Shown: positions 61,049-64,000 of the stretch, piece by piece
Layout: each line of letters starts with the position of its first letter
How positions within the stretch are numbered: position 1 is the first letter of the stretch
Assembly: GCF_020733705.1 (NCBI RefSeq)
Contig: NZ_JAJFZM010000017.1
Location: 124,001-188,000 of the forward strand
Reading direction: 5' to 3'
Source: Nocardia australiensis
Lineage (GTDB): Bacteria > Actinomycetota > Actinomycetes > Mycobacteriales > Mycobacteriaceae
DNA: 64,000 nt
The notes under the pieces: generated by a model
The model's input: only the letters and a program-made list of their open reading frames with translations
Told to the model about the DNA's origin: nothing
The model's database searches: none
Program-made: the position numbers and the translations under genes

Positions 61049-61873
61049 TCATCGCGCATGGGCAGCATCGGTAGCCACTCGGCTATCCCCAACAACGGCC
61101 TCGGCACCTTCGGAAATCATGTCATCGGTGCCAGTAGCGAGTAGCGCATCGGCCGCGTCGAGTGCGCCGTTCTCGGGCCGCAGACCTGCCGCTTCACGCA
61201 CATTGCGCCAAGACCGCCGATGCTCGCTGCTCGGGCCCAGCCGGTTCAATGCCGCCGTGTGCTCGGGCGTGTTGTAGCCCTTATGGCCCGCGAACCCATA
61301 CCCCGGCAACCGCTCGTCCAGCTCGACCATCATCCGGTCCCTGGTCACCTTGGCCAGAATGCTTGCCGCCGCGATGCACGCGGCGGCCCCGTCACCGCCG
61401 ATAACCGGCAGTGACGGCACCGGAATGCCCGGTACCCGGAAACCATCGGTGAGCACGTATCCGGGGCGCTGCCCGAGTCCGGCGACCGCGCGCCGCATCC
61501 CCTCGATATTGGCGACGTGGATGCCGATCGAGTCGATCTCCCAGGCCGGGACGACAACAACTTTCCAGGCCAGAGCCAGCCGAGTGATCACCGGATATAG
61601 CTCCTCGCGCACCGCCTCGGTGAGTTTCTTGGAATCGTCGAGACCGGCCAGCTTGTCGTATGCCTTGGGGGCGAGCAGGCACGCAGCCACCACCAGCGGT
61701 CCCGCGCACGGACCCCGCCCCGCCTCGTCGACACCGGCGACGGGACCGAGGCCGCTGCGGATGAGCGCCGCTTCCAGCGTGCGCAATCCGCCGGCCCGGC
61801 GCATGATGACGCGCGGCGGCCAACCCTTACTCGGCGTCCCGCCGCTAGCCTGTGCCACTCGATCTTGTACCAC
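61049..61873 (-). CDS. rnhB: Ribonuclease HII
   Basis: 274 residues; removes ribonucleotides from RNA-DNA hybrids. GVDEAGRGPCAGPLVVAA (catalytic D-E), GLDDSKKLTEAVREEL, GGDGAAACIAAASILAKVTR and GYGFAGHKGYNTPEHTAAL. GTG at 61873 or 61858. The C-terminal 35 residues beyond the catalytic domain are poorly conserved. Confidence 0.94.
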   Translation of the reverse strand: MVQDRVAQASGGTPSKGWPPRVIMRRAGGLRTLEAALIRSGLGPVAGVDEAGRGPCAGPLVVAACLLAPKAYDKLAGLDDSKKLTEAVREELYPVITRLALAWKVVVVPAWEIDSIGIHVANIEGMRRAVAGLGQRPGYVLTDGFRVPGIPVPSLPVIGGDGAAACIAAASILAKVTRDRMMVELDERLPGYGFAGHKGYNTPEHTAALNRLGPSSEHRRSWRNVREAAGLRPENGALDAADALLATGTDDMISEGAEAVVGDSRVATDAAHAR

Positions 61874-61900
61874 CGTTCAATTATCCTGCGGCCGCACCGA

Positions 61901-62665
61901 TCAATTCGTTTGGGGATCCTGGGCCCCGACCGGCCCGATTCGCCCCGGTGGCCAAATCTTGAACACGGCTTTGCCGCGGACGTTGTCCACCGGCACAGTG
62001 CCCTGCAGGTCGTCGGCGACGTGGGCGCGCGAGTCGGCGGAGTGGTTGCGGTTGTCGCCCATCACCCACAGATTGCCCTCCGGCACCTGCACCGGACCGA
62101 ACACCCGCCCGGCGGGATAGGTCGCGTTCTGCTTGCCAGGGTTCCAGGCGAAGTCACTCTTGACGTACGGCTCGTCCAATGGCTTGCCGTCCACCAGGAT
62201 TCGGCCCTGGTCGTCGCAGCACTGCACGGTCTGACCGCCGACGGCGATCACGCGCTTCACGAGGTCGTTCTCGTCCGGAGGCACCAAACCGAAGAAGGAG
62301 AAGAAGTTCTGCACGCCGCGTACGGCGGTGTTGCTCGACCGGATCGACTGGTAGCGGGTGTTCCAGGACGGCGGACCGACGAACACCACGACGTCACCGG
62401 GCTTCGGATCGCCCCAGTAATAGCTGAGCTTCTGCACATAGATGCGGTCGCCGGTGCAGCCGGAGCAGCCGTGCAGGGTGGGTTCCATCGACTCGGACGG
62501 AATCACATACGGGCGCCCGATGAAGCTGACCGTCAGCGCCGCAATGACCGCCGCGATCACGATGAGTACCGGCAACTCCTGCCAGAACGGGCGCTGCTTC
62601 TGCTTGGCCCGTCGCCTGCCGCGACGGCGGCTCGATCCCTCGTCATCCGACTCGGACACGGTCAT
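61901..62665 (-). CDS. lepB: Signal peptidase I
   Basis: 254 residues. A basic N-terminus (RRRGRRRAKQKQRPFWQELP) precedes one membrane helix; catalytic Ser is in YVIPSESMEPTLHGC and catalytic Lys in NDLVKRVIAVGGQTVQC; GDNRNHSADSR is the box E motif. Cleaves signal peptides of secreted proteins outside the membrane. Start at 62665; a GTG at 62686 would add 7 residues. Downstream of rplS after a terminator. Confidence 0.95.
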   Translation of the reverse strand: MTVSESDDEGSSRRRGRRRAKQKQRPFWQELPVLIVIAAVIAALTVSFIGRPYVIPSESMEPTLHGCSGCTGDRIYVQKLSYYWGDPKPGDVVVFVGPPSWNTRYQSIRSSNTAVRGVQNFFSFFGLVPPDENDLVKRVIAVGGQTVQCCDDQGRILVDGKPLDEPYVKSDFAWNPGKQNATYPAGRVFGPVQVPEGNLWVMGDNRNHSADSRAHVADDLQGTVPVDNVRGKAVFKIWPPGRIGPVGAQDPQTN

Positions 62666-62698
62666 CGACCCACTTTCGTCTGCCACGCCGAACAGATT

Positions 62699-62734
62699 AG
62701 CCCGGCACCACAATGATCTGCGTAGTGCCGGGCT
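62699..62734 (-). terminator. Terminator after rplS
   Basis: Arms AGCCCGGCACCAC (62699-62711) and 62722-62734 pair at 12 of 13 positions around a 10-base loop, between rplS and lepB. Confidence 0.8.
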
Positions 62735-62774
62735 ATCCGAGTGTTCGACCGCGTCCGCCGTCAGGCGGAAGGAT

Positions 62775-63116
62775 TCAGCGCTTTTCCTTGATCTTGGCGG
62801 CCTTACCGCGCAGATCGCGCAGGTAGTACAGCTTGGCGCGACGGACGTCACCGCGGGTCACGACCTCGATGTGGTCGATGTTCGGGGTGTGCACCGGGAA
62901 GGTGCGCTCCACGCCGACGCCGAACGATACCTTGCGGACCGTGAAGGTCTCGCGGATGCCACCACCCTGACGCCGGATCACGACGCCCTTGAAGACCTGG
63001 ATGCGCTCCTTCGAGCCTTCGATGACCTTCACGTGCACATTCAGCGTATCGCCCGGCCGGAAGTCGGGGACGTCGCTGCGCAGCGACTTTTCGTCGACGA
63101 AGTCAAGGGTGTTCAT
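62775..63116 (-). CDS. rplS: 50S ribosomal protein L19
   Basis: 113 residues, the family length. MNTLDFVDEKSLRSDVPDFR, GDTLNVHVKVIEGSKERIQV, KGVVIRRQGGGIRETFTVRK and RRAKLYYLRDLRGKAAKIKE. The ATG at 63116 has AGAAGG 6 bases before it and is preferred to the ATG two codons upstream. Confidence 0.97.
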   Translation of the reverse strand: MNTLDFVDEKSLRSDVPDFRPGDTLNVHVKVIEGSKERIQVFKGVVIRRQGGGIRETFTVRKVSFGVGVERTFPVHTPNIDHIEVVTRGDVRRAKLYYLRDLRGKAAKIKEKR

Positions 63117-63377
63117 TTTCATCCTTCTGATGTTTGCGCGAACAGAGGACCCTGGCGGCACGGTAGGTGCTCGACCGGTTCATGCTCCGAATAAAGGGGG
63201 GTGCGCCGGGTCGACAATCTCCCAGGGCAACCTGAGCATTGTGCCAGATCGGCGCGTGGCTGAGAAAATCGACCCCGCCGACGCCAGGCTACGGCCCGCT
63301 CGGCGCTGCCGTGATCAAGAACCGATTCCATGCCATCCCGGCAACGGCCGTTAGTGCCGACGTAGCTGCGGCCCCGA

Positions 63378-64000
63378 TCAGTTATCGGTGTCCTCCGACA
63401 GCCACGACATGTGAAACAGGTGCGGCGGCGCGGACGGTGCGGGTACCACCGTCCTGGTCAGTTCGGCCTCGGCGGCGGCACGAACATGCTCGGCATCCGG
63501 TTTGCCTGCCACCAGATCCTGGACGAAGATCTTGGCCCGGATCACCGGGCGACGGTAGCGCCGCTCACGGACGATGGCGCGGTTCATCAGTCGTCTACGA
63601 TCCCCGTATCGCCACCGCGCCCACGGCGCGCCGGGCCTGCTCAGCCGAAGCGCTCCGACGAAAAGCAGCGGCAGGAAGAACATGCCGAACAGTCCGGTCC
63701 AGATTTTGCCCTTCGCGATGACAATGGCCGCGAGCGCCAGGTTCACCACCGAGAAAGCGACGACAAAGATCCGCACCTCGACGCTGGGATCACGACGGAA
63801 GTCGTTGATATCCAGCATCCACAGCGGGTGGAAACCGAGCAGGAGCAGGCCGGTCACCGCCAGCGCGACGAATACCGCGTCCACCGAGGTGCGGCCCTGT
63901 TCCTCCCAATACACGTCGCGCAGATAGAAGATCAGCGCGAATTCGTCGAGCACCAGGGCCGCACCGACACCGAACACCGCCGCGAGCGCACTCGCTGTGG
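63378..64000 (-). CDS. Integral membrane protein, 5' end off the window
   Basis: The frame reads from the right edge to the stop at 63378, so the N-terminus is missing. Visible: a helix-like segment with GVGAALVLDEFALIFYLRDV and YWEEQGRTSVDAVFVALAVT, three further hydrophobic helices, then a basic cytosolic stretch RRLMNRAIVRERRYRRPVIR and a C-terminal tail ending MSWLSEDTDN. Similar integral membrane proteins occur in many actinobacteria; function unknown. Confidence 0.75.
   Translation of the reverse strand, partial: TASALAAVFGVGAALVLDEFALIFYLRDVYWEEQGRTSVDAVFVALAVTGLLLLGFHPLWMLDINDFRRDPSVEVRIFVVAFSVVNLALAAIVIAKGKIWTGLFGMFFLPLLFVGALRLSRPGAPWARWRYGDRRRLMNRAIVRERRYRRPVIRAKIFVQDLVAGKPDAEHVRAAAEAELTRTVVPAPSAPPHLFHMSWLSEDTDN

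Noticed and set aside
1..64000. CRISPR array, rRNA or tRNA genes
   Set aside because: No regularly spaced repeats, no rRNA-like conserved stretches and no cloverleaf with a recognisable T-loop were seen on reading; a tRNAscan/Infernal run would be decisive.

Overview
The window is high-GC actinobacterial chromosome and most resembles Nocardia or a close relative (Mycobacteriales). This rests on gene content and order, not on a database search. The core genes follow the order I know from Mycobacterium tuberculosis Rv2861c-Rv2904c: map, a penicillin-binding lipoprotein, a GNAT acetyltransferase, ispG, rip1, dxr and DUF2631; then, after a large interruption, rlmN, cdsA, frr, pyrH, tsf, rpsB, an M23 peptidase, xerC, dprA, comM, yraN, DUF2469, rnhB, lepB and rplS.

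Layout. 1-2.8 kb: the start of cobyric acid synthase cobQ (runs off the left edge), map and a GntR regulator. 3.3-6.7 kb: a PknK-type kinase/ATPase with a perfect hairpin terminator. 6.7-9.9 kb: a decayed stretch holding fragments of an ABC permease, an alcohol dehydrogenase and an ABC-2 permease, plus a DUF4254 gene and an XRE regulator followed by an ImmA/IrrE-like metallopeptidase. 9.9-13.2 kb: an SDR/HxlR divergent pair sharing a palindromic operator, an exported TIGR03118 lipoprotein and a nitrobindin-like protein separated by an IdeR-like iron box. 13.4-20.6 kb: peptidoglycan and isoprenoid core (PBP lipoprotein, GNAT, ispG, rip1, dxr, DUF2631).

20.7-45.6 kb is accessory DNA lying inside the conserved core order. 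It holds LysR/DUF5997, an orphan compact UvrD-like helicase coupled to a tiny ORF, a catabolic locus (M20 amidohydrolase, two DapA-like aldolases, Gfo/Idh/MocA oxidoreductase, MFS carrier, epimerase-like protein, L-serine dehydratase, regulator), a DUF234-type ATPase with a double palindromic promoter element, and an IclR-controlled oxidative operon. That operon encodes an MFS carrier, a tautomerase, two alpha/beta hydrolases, an SDR, a Baeyer-Villiger monooxygenase with the N-terminal extension typical of 4-hydroxyacetophenone monooxygenase, a phthalate-dioxygenase-reductase-type flavoprotein and a CYP199-like P450. It reads as one route: hydroxylation or O-demethylation, alcohol to ketone, ketone to ester, ester hydrolysis. 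A frameshifted ATPase fragment sits at the right edge.

45.6-64 kb returns to the core: RNA methylation (rlmN), phospholipid synthesis (cdsA), ribosome recycling, UMP kinase, EF-Ts, ribosomal protein S2, chromosome-dimer resolution, DNA-uptake-type proteins, RNase HII, signal peptidase I and ribosomal protein L19, ending in a membrane protein cut by the right edge. No tRNA, rRNA, CRISPR array or intact insertion sequence was recognised.
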